Source of the DNA: Mercenaria mercenaria
Lineage: Eukaryota; Mollusca; Bivalvia; Venerida; Veneridae
Length of the DNA stretch: 64,000 bases
Direction of reading: 5' to 3'
NCBI RefSeq assembly: GCF_021730395.1
Contig: NC_069371.1
Coordinates: forward strand, 45,828,001 to 45,892,000
Shown: positions 1 to 11,490 of the stretch, in pieces
Layout: each line of letters starts with the position of its first letter
How positions within the stretch are numbered: the first letter of the stretch is position 1
Notes under the pieces: generated by a model
Told to the model about the DNA's origin: nothing
The model's database searches: none
What the model saw: only the letters and a program-made list of their open reading frames with translations
Translations under genes and position numbers: made by a program

Positions 1-880
1 CTGAGCGTGAACACCATGTTCAGAAAGCCAGAAGTGGGCTGTATGTGCCGTGCTCTTTATTTACAGGTTTACATGCTATATTAAACTAAAAATGTTTCGA
101 AATGAAACTAGTAGTCTTTAGATGCAGCTAGTGTATGTTCTTGTTCTTATTTTGCTTGTCTCCGAATATCAGGCTTCTGAACAACTGTAATCATTGCAAT
201 ATATAAACACTGTGACTCTCTATCAAATCATCTTGAGAATTTTAACTCTTTCTGGGGTCCAAAGGGGGAATAAATATTTTAAAAAGCAGAAAATTTAGTT
301 ACTACTAGCCGAGCTTTATTATATTTTTCATTTTTTCATGTGATAAAACAAATATTAATGAATATAAACTCGTACATTATCACATATATATCATGGTAAT
401 GGTTTAAACCTCAATGTTACTCAGTAGATATTAATCTCATTCAAACACTTTTATTTATATCCTCTCTGGAGCAACACAGTCTAAACCTTGGCTTTGTGAA
501 ATATGACTATGTATTATATAGTATTACGTATTAAAAATACAGTAATGACAGCGATTATTAATAAAAATCCGAAATTCAATTTATTATAAATTTGCAGGAA
601 TATTTCTAATGAAAACCTGGTTAACTTTCGCGTTAGTTACTACTGTAGCATAATTAAATGGCTAAATTTGCGACCTTGAAAAACAGGGATTTAGTCGGAT
701 TAGTAATAACATCTGTTATTTTTAGACTTATTTCATAATTCATTTTGTATCACACGATGTCTTATACATGTATATTGTTCTAAATTTCCTGAAAAAATTA
801 TTTAGTTTTAAAGTTACTTGTATCGCGAAAAGGCTACTGGTAGCTTTATAAAAGCTGTAAAGTGTACTCAATGCTTGAAT
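1..880. other. AT-rich flank, nothing recognised
   Basis: AT-rich sequence with only very short open frames. I see no coding, RNA or repeat signature and no clear match to another part of the window. It presumably belongs to the spacer of the unit to the left. Confidence 0.5.
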
Positions 881-2061
881 TTTATCTTAATGGTAGTAAG
901 GTCGTTATAAGCAACCTTGGCTATCGTCTTTTTCCACCCACTCCAAACAACATGTACATGTACAATTAGAAATGGCGACGCCAAAACAATACGATACATG
1001 TTGTGTTACAGCCAAATATAGTTTAAAGTAGAAGCTATAAAGAGCACACTGTATATTTTACATCTAAGCCTTAACACAATTATTTCTAACCGGCCTGCTT
1101 CATGTTAGTATTCATAAATGTTTATATGGAAACTGTTAAATAACCTCTTGCTGGTTAAGACCTTTATGTTTGAACGACCTACCTCTCATTGTTTGAAAAT
1201 AGTCCCAAATATAACATGCTTACAGTTTTCGTTGAAGTTAATAGAAAACAAGTTAAAACATAACATCTATTAAAAGATATTCAAGATAAATATTTGTAAA
1301 AATGAATATTTCTCCAGTTATATTATCGTGACTTTTGTAGGGTAGGATTGCACCTGGGGGAGATGTCATTTACTGCATCTCTATAGTATTAAAGTGATTT
1401 AGAGCAATGGTACTTTTACAGTTAACTGGTTGTAACTCTCATATTTTGGCAACTGACTGTATTAAGACGTTTTTACGCCTATATTGTTTGTGTTGTTCTC
1501 GTTGTTAATTATGCATTTAAGTATAGGTATCCAGTATGTACAAGCTTTGTGTATATACACATGTATCTATTACGTACATCTCTATACTGGCGCTGTAGCA
1601 GGGTTTAATAAAAGTTTTTGTTTCATTTTTGATTCCTTGATAGGCAGTTCCCAAGCCAAAATGATCTGAACCGCTTTAATATTTGTCATATGTATGATTC
1701 CGTTTGACACTAAATTGTGAGTTTCTTGAATATAATTCAGAACATGCATATTTGATTTGTTAGGCGTAAACATTTTAGTTTTTATTTATTTATAAAACCT
1801 CGTAGTTGTGTTGACCCCCACCGTTTCAAAGCGGTGCCGCTGTGTTTCTATTACCGTTTTTGTCTCTTCGGACGTCTTTGCCTTGTTTTGGTTTTAATTT
1901 ACATACACATTGTCGACACATCCGTACCTAATTTAAAGATTTGGAATTGCATCCAGAAATGTTGGGTATTTGTCTATGTTTTAACCATACCATATATCTT
2001 TAAATGACTGATAATATAAACTATAAAAAAACTTTTTATAAATCAGGAAAAAAGTTAATAT

Positions 2062-2311
2062 TAGTCCTCCGTGCTTAGTGATTAAATTCAGTGACTTTTA
2101 ATGATTTGCCCCTGACATCTGTGTGCTCGAACCCTGTTTGGGTTGTCATATGAGGAACCTAACCAGCAGACTTACCGAATGTGGGTTGCAAAATCCTGGT
2201 TTCGCCCATACCTGGAGCGGAGGAGCATGTGGCGTCTTCCTCCGCCATTAAAACAAGAAAATCATCGTATGACCTTAAGTGTGTCTTAAGACTCAACAGA
2301 ACAAACAACAC
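2062..2311 (+). mobile_element. tRNA-derived SINE (unit 1 copy)
   Basis: The 5' part is tRNA-like, with a B-box-like GCTCGAACCC near 2130 and an A-box-like stretch after the opening AGTCCTCCG. The body ends with CGTATGACCTTAAGTGTG and a short run rich in ACAAACAA. This layout resembles tRNA-derived SINE families common in molluscs. Copies lie at the matching place in units 2, 4, 6 and (partial) 5 and 7, so it was inserted before the units multiplied. Confidence 0.7.
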
Positions 2312-2654
2312 CTTAAATAGAAAGTGTTCTTACATATATCTTAACATCCTTTCCTTGGACTTAACAATATTATAAAATTATTAATAATGTCTATAAAATA
2401 TCTTTTACAAGCATTGAAAACCAAGATGAATGCAGCCATATATGCTTCGTAACATAATATTATACATAATATATAGTTCAAATATAAAGTTCTGACATCA
2501 CATAAGAAATAAATAATTTATTTTACCTGCCAATATAAAAACACATTTTTAACGTATTTTCGTTTTTGCCTCAAAAAGTTAAAAAAAGATTTATCATTAA
2601 TTGCATCTAAAGAATTATTTAAACAATCATTTAGGCAATAAAGGTATCAAACAA

Positions 2655-2910
2655 TTTAAGCGTAGCCCGCGAGTATCGCGTGCATGCCTGTGCTCGTGTA
2701 TTTCCTGATTTTTGTTTTAAATTGAATTCATCTAATCTACATGTATTTACTTATATGACAAAACGCCTCGTTTTACAAAATATTACTATCTGAACAAGAC
2801 GGCACTGTTTGTCCGCGCAGGAATGTGATCACCACTGCCTCCAAACCAATCACGTGACGATGGTAAATCCCCGCGATCGTAATGATGGCGACACGCTTGG
2901 CAACAATTGT
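2655..2910. promoter_or_regulatory. CpG-rich conserved spacer block (unit 1)
   Basis: Two short stretches rich in CpG stand out in AT-rich surroundings: GCCCGCGAGTATCGCGTGC near 2667, and a stretch near 2850-2905 with CACGTG and ATGGCGACACGC. Both recur almost unchanged in units 2, 5 and 6, and the first also in unit 3. Retention of CpG in otherwise drifting spacers suggests constraint or a GC-rich relic. CACGTG is an E-box core; a regulatory role is inference only. Confidence 0.35.
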
Positions 2911-3898
2911 TAAATCAAACTCTTGCAATAATCTAATTTAGTTTAACTGTATTATTTTTTTTCTTCAGTTTTTACTCATACTACTAGCTAAATGTATAAT
3001 ATCCAACTACTAAGATATAAACTGAATATAACAAAATCCAACACTGAAAAAATATGACACAGAAAATGTGTAGTATTGTCTACTGTACTGGTAACGGGAA
3101 GTAATGAATCGTATGTCCTTATGACGACGGGATCATTTCTATAAAATCTCGCAAAGCATACATATGCTTTCCACAACACAGAAAATGACATTACACCGTA
3201 CCTTCAGCTTTTCCCGGAAGTACTGAAAACGAATGTACACAAGCAAAACTTGTTTTTAGTGGTCGACATGCAGGGTTCACACGTAGGGGTCACCCTGTCT
3301 AAAATTATGCGTAAGAGATGCCTACTTTTAGACTTTTCTTACGATTCAAATCTAAGGACGCATGAACGGGTCATAAATCACTATCATAATTTTTCCGTGA
3401 CGGAAAAGACACTTGTATTTCGGATCATGTAATGACATTTGCAGTACGATTAGGTCTAAAGTGTCTAAATGCCGTATTAATCACCTTGTACATTTATATT
3501 TATTTACAAGCTTTTATATACATTTGTCCTGATTGGCAATGTTTTAGTTTTTGTTTCTGTTGATTCGGCCGGTTTCAGTAATGAAAATGTTAAGCATAGT
3601 ATGCGAGTGAGTCACAATCCTGCGTCAAAATTATTCCTTTTCTTATATTAAACAACTTGCGTTTCAGTAATTTATTAAAACTATATCTTCCTCTTATATG
3701 TTTTGAAGAATAGAACCAATTAACAAAATGATCAATAATAATGATTGTGCATCATACGTAAAGATACATTAACGATGCGGGAAACAAAGTTTTACAAATC
3801 AACTTTTCAGTTATTTTCCCGGCAATTTGTGAAACAATAGAGACTACAAATGTAAGTCCGCATCAATTAATGTCGTTCAGTCAATGTAATAGCCAGCG

Positions 3899-5001
3899 CT
3901 ATTTGTTATTCAACAAAACTCCACTAAACATGTTCCACTCATAATCTGTTTCTCGCAATGCATTACCATTAGCAGAGGTCGCTTTTATGTACACTTTGTC
4001 ATCTTTCCGTATGTAAACAATAGCAGTAACACTGTTGCAAAATCGCTCTGAAGCGTCATATAGAAGTGTGTTAGTTACGGCCGTAGACTCAATATATATC
4101 GCATAATGAATATATTTGTTACCGGTGGCTAAGCAAAGGTGAACATTGAACAGATAGGTTCCAGCGACAGGAGCCGTGAATATCCCAGTTTTGTTGTTGT
4201 ACGAATGCGCTGAATCGTGCAGTGTGTCTGTGAAAACGATCTTATCACCAGTCTTTGGATTGGTTGTAGATGGATTCCGTGATTGGAATGCAATAACTGG
4301 GATAGAAACTGAATCTGCATAAAAAGATAAGGAAAATTAAACACGTATGGTAAACATAGGGAATAACATTTATACTTACTATTTTTCTTTCACACATTTG
4401 TTGATTTCGAATAAAAACAAATAATGTATATTATCTGCTAGACATTTATATGACACGTCATGTTTCGCATGATTTTTAAATTCAAAAATACTTATAGCCC
4501 GGTGAAATGTGACATATAGATAAAGCAATATTTTGTCAAGTATTTCATCGATGAAACTGACGACGCTTTTCTTTTCAAAATTATTTTCAAACTTGCAACA
4601 ACCATATTTTGTCCAGAAAGACAACATTGAAGTACCTGTTAAAGTTAAAGTCGGCAAACCTTGAGTAAAGAGACAGAAAATAACATACCTTTTAAGATTC
4701 TAAAATCTTCTGATCGGTTTTCTAAGTCCAGTCTGTTTTGTTCTTTTATGCTGTTGAACTCAGTTGAGAGTTTTTCTTTGAAATTTTTCAGTTCGTTTAA
4801 CATATCCAAAGTACGCTTCTGTGTGTTCTCCATTTCCGACTGAAGTCTTTCCATTTGTAATTCCAAACGAATAATTTTCCCTAAAGTTTGTTCTTCATAG
4901 TGAAACTTGGAGCAATGTGGTTCTCCAGAGACCTTACCTTGTACCAGAAAGATAATAAAGATAAACGTTCTGTAAATATGGACAGTCTTATAATATTTCA
5001 T
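3899..5001 (-). CDS. C1q-1: secreted coiled-coil C1q-domain protein
   Basis: Two coding exons on the minus strand. Exon 1 is 4689-5001 (313 nt, ends phase 1, donor G|GTATGT). Exon 2 is 3899-4314 (416 nt, acceptor TTTTTATGCAG). The intron is 374 nt, the shortest of the seven because part is missing. Together they encode 242 residues without a break: a signal peptide (about 1-26), a free Cys at about 29, a coiled coil (about 36-100) and a C1q head (105-242). The C1q signature is present: F132, D138, Y143, F150, G156, Y158, F160. The head ends in the typical FSGVLL strand. Bivalve proteins of this kind are soluble, trimer-forming recognition proteins of haemolymph; the ligand cannot be read from sequence. 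Exon 2 has no ATG of its own. The start is chosen because it opens directly into the signal peptide and is shared by the copies. Confidence 0.88.
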
Positions 5002-5098
5002 ATCTATATTTATCTAGATGTTCCGAATTTCTGCTAATGTTATTATATCTGAAGTTGATACAATAGGTACAATAGCCCTCCCTTTAGTGCTGTCTTTG

Positions 5099-5105
5099 TT
5101 TTATA
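5099..5105 (-). promoter_or_regulatory. TATA box of C1q-1
   Basis: TATAAAA on the minus strand, 98 nt upstream of the ATG. It sits in a block kept in all units (TATAAAACAAAGACAGCAC, then GGGAGGGCTATTG), which probably includes the transcription start. Units 1 and 5 alone share a small duplication, TACAATAGG, just downstream. Confidence 0.7.
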
Positions 5106-5390
5106 CTGAACTATTTTGAGCAACATTCAACTAATTACTTATTCAATTATTGCTAATCTTAAGTAATCTCAGCATAATTACACAGTGCTTAATTATCAAA
5201 AGACTGACCGCTTAGTAATTGTTCTAATTTACTAAATAATTAGCTTGTCTGATATGTTAATACATATGCGAGGTCAAATATTAACGCCCATTGTCACATG
5301 ATTATTGTACAAACAACTTTTGGATCTTAATTGATAAAGGAAATTACTTTCAAGTGTACGGTGTTACGTTAGGGCCAGTGCCTGCTCCCT

Positions 5391-5750
5391 GTGAACGCGA
5401 AGCGGGAAGGTACGACGGTACGATGGCGAAGCGCGACAGTACAATGGCGACAACACGACAGTAGGATGGCGAAGCGAGACAGTACGATGGCGAAGCGCGA
5501 CAGTACGATGGTGACAGTCCGTCGTACTGTCGCGCTTCGCCATCGCACTGTCGCGCTTCAACATAGTAGTGTCACTATCGTACTGTCGCTCTTTGCCATC
5601 GTACTGTCGCGCCTCACCATTGCACTGTCGCGCTTCACCATAGCACTGTCGCGCTTTACAATCGTAGTGTCACCATCGTACTGTCGCGCTTCGCCATCGT
5701 AGTGTCACCATTGTACTATCGCGCTTCGCCATCGTACTGTCGCGCGTCAC
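5391..5750. repeat. Left palindromic arm: 21-bp satellite, head-to-head
   Basis: Tandem copies of GATGGCGAAGCGCGACAGTAC (21-bp motif, with 14-15-bp short variants) run in one orientation to about 5520 and then in the opposite orientation to about 5745. The arm can therefore fold on itself as well as pair with the right arm. It is GC-rich in an AT-rich region. Because 21 is a multiple of 3, several frames stay open on both strands; these are not genes. Confidence 0.85.
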
Positions 5751-5834
5751 CAGCTTTTCTCTGTTTACTTAAGGACCGACTTTAATTTAACTCTATATTG
5801 TATAGTATTGTCAACTCTGTCCAATGATCAAATA

Positions 5835-6150
5835 ATTTCGGCACGGGTATTTTTGAAATGAATATCACCAGACCTGATGGTATATAAATGAGTATCACCC
5901 GGCAGTTGTTATTGAAACGAATATCACCCGGGTGTTATTTAATGAAAATTCCCAGGCAGAGTGTCACTCAAATGAATATGATTCTAAAAATATCATACCT
6001 TAATATTGTTTGAAATGTACTATTCCAAAATAGGCTTCGTTGGTCTATGGCTATTTTACATTGTTTATTTGAGTGAGAATAAAAATGAATATCAACCGGT
6101 AGAGTGTTAATGATATATATATTAACGAATATCACTTAACCGAGTGTTCT
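5835..6150 (+). repeat. Degenerate ~30-bp repeats inside the foldback element
   Basis: About eight diverged copies of a motif like AAATGAATATCACCCGGCAG with spacing near 30 bp. The unit 5 element carries the same block at about 40425-40740, so it is an internal part of the element. Confidence 0.55.
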
Positions 6151-6649
6151 TAACCTCTCCGTGGAAAAATAAATGATAATGTTTTTACATTTAATAATTG
6201 TTTTGTGAGAAAATTTTGTTTAATCAGCTCATATATTTCAAGCCATTAAACGTTAAAAGTATATATTGTCAGCTAAAAATAATAAAAGTACAAGTTGTAA
6301 AAATTTTGCTTATAAAGCTTTTGGGTAAATTTTATGCAAAAGTGTTATTTAGGTCTAGAATACAATTGTTTATTTCCGCTTACCCGACCGACACTGTCGT
6401 TTTGTCCACTGACCCTAAAGTTTTGATTGACGAAACGTATTGGATAACAAGAAATATCATTAAAAATGATGGTCGGCGAATTGTAATAAGGAAAGAAGTT
6501 TATGAATTTTTCATCTAACATTCATCTTTCATCTAACATTTTTCAAATTGCAAAACTAAATACCGCACTTTAACAATTCAAATGGTTCTCTTTTAATTTT
6601 TCGCAAAGGTTTCGTAGGGTTGCAATTTTGTTTCGTTTATCCTTAGACG

Positions 6650-7090
6650 AATAATTACAGCAGTAGTTTGATGAAGATTCATGAAGCGGTTCATGAGAAG
6701 AGGTCATTAAACGTGTTTATATTTTTAGCTAAATTGGTCCCTATCCCCATTTGTAACAAAATTGCAGGAGACCTTACGATATTGTTACAAATCGAGTTTG
6801 ATAAAAATCCATTACATTTTAGTGGTTAATGCGAAGAAAGGCATATCTTCTTTTAGCTATAGTGGTCCCTAATAGGGCCCAAGTTCCTATATAAATAAAT
6901 TTGGAAGAGGACCTTATAATGATGCTCCAGACCAAGTATGACAAAGATCCACCAAGCTGTTCATGAGACGCTGTATAAAGACATTTCTAGTTTTAGTTCT
7001 AGCAGCCCCTAAAAGGGGTTAAATGTCCCAGCTGAACAAAGTTGGCTGCGGGCCTAATAAAGATGCTACAAATCAAGTTTAATTAGATCA
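6650..7090 (+). repeat. Degenerate ~130-140-bp tandem repeat
   Basis: About three diverged copies; each holds TTTAGCT..., GGTCCCTA or GCCCCTA, ATGCTACA or similar, AAGTTTGAT and a TCATGAGA segment. The TTTAGCT/TTTAGTT anchors lie near 6723, 6852 and 6991. It resembles a dispersed tandem repeat I associate with bivalve genomes. It lies in the part of the unit 1 foldback element that is absent from unit 5. Confidence 0.45.
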
Positions 7091-8117
7091 AGTTTGATTA
7101 GAATACATGAGAAAAAATCAATTAAAGGATTTTTTTTATTTATTATTTTTATTTATTTCTGAAATAGGTCAACTGATCCCGCTTTAACAAATGCATATTC
7201 GCTATTCATGAATCTTTGGACAATGACGTCACACCTATACAAAAGTGAAGGTCAAGCAAAACATACAATTGTAATTATTTCAATATTTCTGTTTCATAAA
7301 CAAAGTTTGACCGTAGTCATATCACATAGATAAACTTATGCAGCGTACCTTCATTTCAGAGTGATGAGATTCAGTCATTATATAGCATATATATAATAAA
7401 ACAGATTTCAACTGAGTTCAATATTTGCATACCATATTAAAGAAAAATATTCATATATAATAAATCAGTTAAATAATTTATAACAAATATATCAAAGCAA
7501 ACAAATACTCATTTTAATATGCAATCTGAATAAGTCACAAAAGCAAGAAACCTTTTCATATACAGACGACAACTGTAACAAGGAAAATCTTTTAAAAAGC
7601 ACTTCTCTACATAAAAGACTCTTATCACACCCTTATTCATGTAATACGTAGACCGTATTCAGCTCGTTCTTTAATTTGATATATGTTGGTATTTGAACAG
7701 GTTTTTATCATATTTATTAAACTTACTTATCATTTTGAGATATATCAATATTCTTGCTAAATATACTAAGCCAAAGTTAGCTTTAAAACTGTGAACAGCG
7801 TCGTTTAGGATAAACGCTTTGTCTACATTTCATTCAGCGTAGCACAATCAACAGAGTGAAAGAAATTGACACTCTTGTCCAATCAGGCAGAGTGTTGCAT
7901 AAATCTTCCATTTTGATAAATTATCTATAATGCGTTATCAAGTATTTTGATTTGCAAACTGAAGTCACGTGGCATAGGTAACGAAAACGAATTTAGACGG
8001 CGTCGCCGAAAAATGTAGATTTATGTTAAACAAGGTTATTAGTTAGTAAATCCAAAGCACGTCTCTGTCTGACCGTACACTTCCATACATTAAAGTCGGT
8101 CCTTAAGTAAACAGAGA

Positions 8118-8465
8118 AAAGTTGGCGAAGCCCGACAGTACGATGGCGAAGCACAACAGCACGATGGTGACACTACGATGGTGAAGCGTGACAGTGCGAT
8201 GGCGAAGTGCGACAGTACGATGGTGAAGCCCGACATTACGATGGCGAAGCGCGACAGTACGATGGTGACACTACGTTGGTGAAGCGTGACACTGCGATGG
8301 TGAAGCGCTACATTACGATAGGGAAGTGCGACAGTACGATGGAGTGTCACTATCATACTGTCGCGCTTCGCCATCGTACTACCGCGCTTCGCCATCGTAC
8401 TGTCGTGTTATCACCATCGTACTGTCGCGCTTCGCCATTGCACTTCGCGTTCACAGGGAGCAGGC
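8118..8465. repeat. Right palindromic arm: 21-bp satellite, head-to-head
   Basis: The mirror of the left arm: one orientation to about 8345, then the opposite orientation to about 8445, then the unique terminal 45 bp. Copies differ by scattered substitutions, so the arm is not freshly amplified. Confidence 0.85.
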
Positions 8466-8493
8466 GCTAGCACTAACTGAACACCGTACAAGT

Positions 8494-9117
8494 ATGTAAT
8501 TACAATCCTAACAAGGTAATTAGTAACTGGTACTCCGACCTATCGTTTACAACGCAAAGTAACTGTTGATAAATCAATTTCGGTCTACAGTTTCTCCAGT
8601 CTTTCATTTATAAATACATGTACTTTTTATGGTCAAAAACAGATATTCTAAAATGTTTATTTCTGTTTAAACACGCTTACGGTAAAATGACGTCTTTTTA
8701 ACGGTTGATGATGCCAATGTTTTTGTTGCGACCAACAAATAGCATTACTATATTCTATCTTCTGTTTTAGATAAATGGCATATTAGAATTGAAATAATGT
8801 ATAACAAAATCGTGTTTACTTGAATTGATACACTAAAAATAAGTCGCCGGATACGACCAGACAATTCTTCCAAAACTTCAACATCAAAGAAAACTACCAG
8901 ACATCGCGATAATTCGAATTATACTGCCGACTTGTCGAATTATCAGATTAAAATATTGAATAAATATATTTAAATTCGAACAGTATTTAGTCCGATCATT
9001 CAATAAGAATTTCTCATTTATACTAAATACAAAGTTATAACAAAAAAGTATTTTTAATGAAATGGCATTAAATGTACTTGTTCCGACATGGTGAATCTAT
9101 CAACTATCACCTCACAC
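8494..9117. other. Conserved 5' flank between promoter and minisatellite (unit 1)
   Basis: Non-coding. It aligns with 15696-16340, 22875-23570, 32695-33300, 41531-41930 plus 44704-44985, and 53385-54200. It holds no open frame of note. Confidence 0.6.
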
Positions 9118-9840
9118 TTATTCCGTTAAGGGGAATCGCATGATATATCAGACAGCATTCATCAGCTTTCTCTAAAGGAAGAATTGGAGGATATGTCAGG
9201 TAGCACTTATCAGCTTTCTCTAAAGGAAGAATCGAACGATATGTCAGGTAGCACTTATCAGCTTTCTCTAAAGAAAGAATCGGAGGATATGTCAGGTAGC
9301 ATTTATCAGCTTTCTCTAAAGGAAGAATCAAAGGATATGTCAGGTAGCACTTATCAGCTTTCTCTATAGGAAGAATTGGAGGATATGTCAGGCAGCACCT
9401 ATTAGCTTTCCCGAAAGGTTGAATTGATGGATATGTCTAGCAACAGTTGTCAGCTTTCTCTTAAGAGAGAATCGCAGGATACATCAGTCAGCACTTATCA
9501 GCTTTTGCGAAAGGGTCAATTGCTAGATATGTACGGCAATTGTTGTCAGCTTTCTCAAATAGGAGAATCGCAAAATATGTCAAGAAATATTTAGCAACTT
9601 CCCCGAAAGGGAGACTCACAGTTTAGGTTAGGCGGCAGCACGTATAAGGTTTTCCGAAAGAGTGAATCGGAGGATATATCAGGCAGCACTTACCAGCTTT
9701 CTCAAAACGCAGAATATATCATGAAATGCTTATCTGATTTCCTGTAAGAGCGAATCGCATGATATGTGAGGCAGCACTTATAAAAATTCTCGAAAGGAAA
9801 ATCTTTGGATATATCAGGACTCCGAACACTTATCAACTAT
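9118..9840. repeat. 48-bp minisatellite, array 1
   Basis: About 15 copies of a 48-bp unit that includes ATATGTCAGGTAGCACTTAT and CAGCTTTCTCTAAAGGAAGA. The left copies are most uniform and the right ones drift strongly, with units ending in GAATCGC. The unit is 16 codons long, so frames stay open on both strands (for example MSGSTYQLSLKEESED). Confidence 0.9.
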
Positions 9841-11490
9841 CCCAAGTCGGGCACTGAAAATAAACATGTTATTCTGAAATTGTATAATGCAATTATATCT
9901 ATGAGTTACGAGACAATTATCGGGAACTAATTATGTGTTATTGCAAATACCTTACGCGACACGGTGAAACCGAGCCACCGCGGTGCACGATTAATACAAT
10001 CTTTGAGAGGATGTCTGTGTGCACGAGATCTAGAGAAACTTTCTCTATAAATGATAAGAGAAAAATCTTAGATACAGCAAAATGCGAGCCGAGAAAATGC
10101 AAGATGGCGGCCAAGATGGCCGCTAACTATTTAATAAAGTCTGTAAGTAGATCCTTTGAAAGCATAGAACGCAACCAAGCAAATTAGTAGTAGAGTCGGT
10201 TTGACCGAGACTGTTCATGAGAGGTAATGGAAAGTGCAACAGCCCTCACGCCCCCTAGCACCGGTTTAAGCGGAACTCTATTACGCATGTATTGAATGGA
10301 CTCCATGATCCCAAATGATCAGAAAATATAACAACACTGATCTACCATTCTTTATTGGATTCTTTCAGTGCATTTAATAGTTAACTTTTGATTTTATCCT
10401 TGCCTATTATTGACAACACCTGCCCCAATACAAAATAGCCCTTTTATAATAATTTCAATAATTTCAGTAATTTCTATAAATTAAAATTTGGTGTAAAATA
10501 GATATCCAGTATTTTTTCAAAACATTCTGTTTTCGTTTGTTCTAGATTTTCGGTTTATATGCAAAACTTCCATAAATGTATGTTATGCTTTGTAAACACT
10601 CACTTAGATTTTGAAACTTATTGTATATAGGCTATTTTACCATGATCCTGGATTGATATGTGTAGCAAGCACAGTTCAGAAAATAGGCGAAGTAATTCAA
10701 CAAATTTGGAATAAATTATTCATACAAATCAAATTATTTTCATTCAAATTTCTTTTCTTTCTCTGCCTAACATTAAAGTTTAGATATTGATGGAATACAT
10801 ACATTCATAACAGTTACTGCTCTTGTAATGTCGTAAAACTTTGAGTGGATGGGATAAATCTGCGAAATTTCTAGACCGCATAGTTTACCAGTTTTCTTAA
10901 TTTTTTATTATGATGATATTAATTATTCATATAACATAAACCAAAAATTATTGCCTACAAATTTACTATAGTTATATAACAAAACAGGACAACATGCAGA
11001 TATTTTTCTCATTATTGGCGGACATCTTCCATTTTCTCGAACCGGCGAAACAATGTCTATGCTTGAAATACCACTCATTGTTTAAAAAATAGTCTCAACT
11101 ATATCATGCTTATAGTTTTCGGTGAAGTTAACAGAAAACCAGTTAAACATATAACATTTATTAAAATATACTCAATATATATATTTTGTAAACATGAGTA
11201 TTTCTCCAGTTTGTTATTGGGACTTTTGGAGTGTAGTATTACACCTGAGAGAGATGCCAAATATTGGCGTGCATCTTTGTAGAATGGAAGTGATTCAGAG
11301 CAATGGTGTTTTTAGGAGTTACACCTACATCATATGTATTTTTCTAGTTGTTTAAAGTTTATATTTTTTCTGATACATCTTAGTATACGTATACAGTATG
11401 TACAAACTTTGTGTACATACGCGTATATCTATTACATACATCTGACTAATGATATAAAACTATTTATGAATCACGGAGGAAGTTAGTATT

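Larger units (their letters stand above)
881..3898. other. Unit 1 spacer
   Basis: Non-coding spacer that aligns with 11040-14120, 18230-21240, 46380-51830 and the end of the window. It contains a SINE (2062-2311) and a CpG-rich conserved block (2655-2910). Short open frames inside it are not conserved between units, so I call no gene here. A minus-strand AATAAA (TTTATT at 3671-3676) lies 223 nt past the C1q-1 stop and is a candidate polyadenylation signal. Confidence 0.7.
5356..8489. mobile_element. Foldback element with satellite arms (unit 1 copy)
   Basis: The element starts GTACGGTGTT and ends AACACCGTAC, flanked by the duplicated bases AAGT (5352-5355 and 8490-8493). Unit 2 shows the empty site at 15698: TTACTTACAAGTATGTAATT. 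The terminal inverted repeats run about 400-430 bp: about 50 bp of unique sequence, then palindromic arrays of a 21-bp motif, then an inverted 31-bp stretch (5754-5784 and 8091-8121). The interior carries no recognisable transposase; a 106-codon frame at 6198-6518 has no family features and is not kept open in the unit 5 copy. It is a non-autonomous element of unassigned superfamily. A 4-bp duplication excludes hAT (8 bp) and Mutator (9 bp). Unit 5 carries the same insertion at the same place, lacking the stretch corresponding to about 6441-8009. Confidence 0.8.

Noticed and set aside
5364-5702. Overlapping frames in the 21-bp satellite (also 8090-8470, 39355-40259, 41104-41556) as arginine-rich proteins
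   Set aside because: Artefacts of a 21-bp period; open in several frames and both strands at once.
6198-6518. 106-codon frame as the foldback element's own protein
   Set aside because: It has no family features, and the frame is disrupted in the unit 5 copy.
9118-9840. CRISPR-like array
   Set aside because: Direct repeats have no spacers, the units drift, and the genome is clearly eukaryotic.
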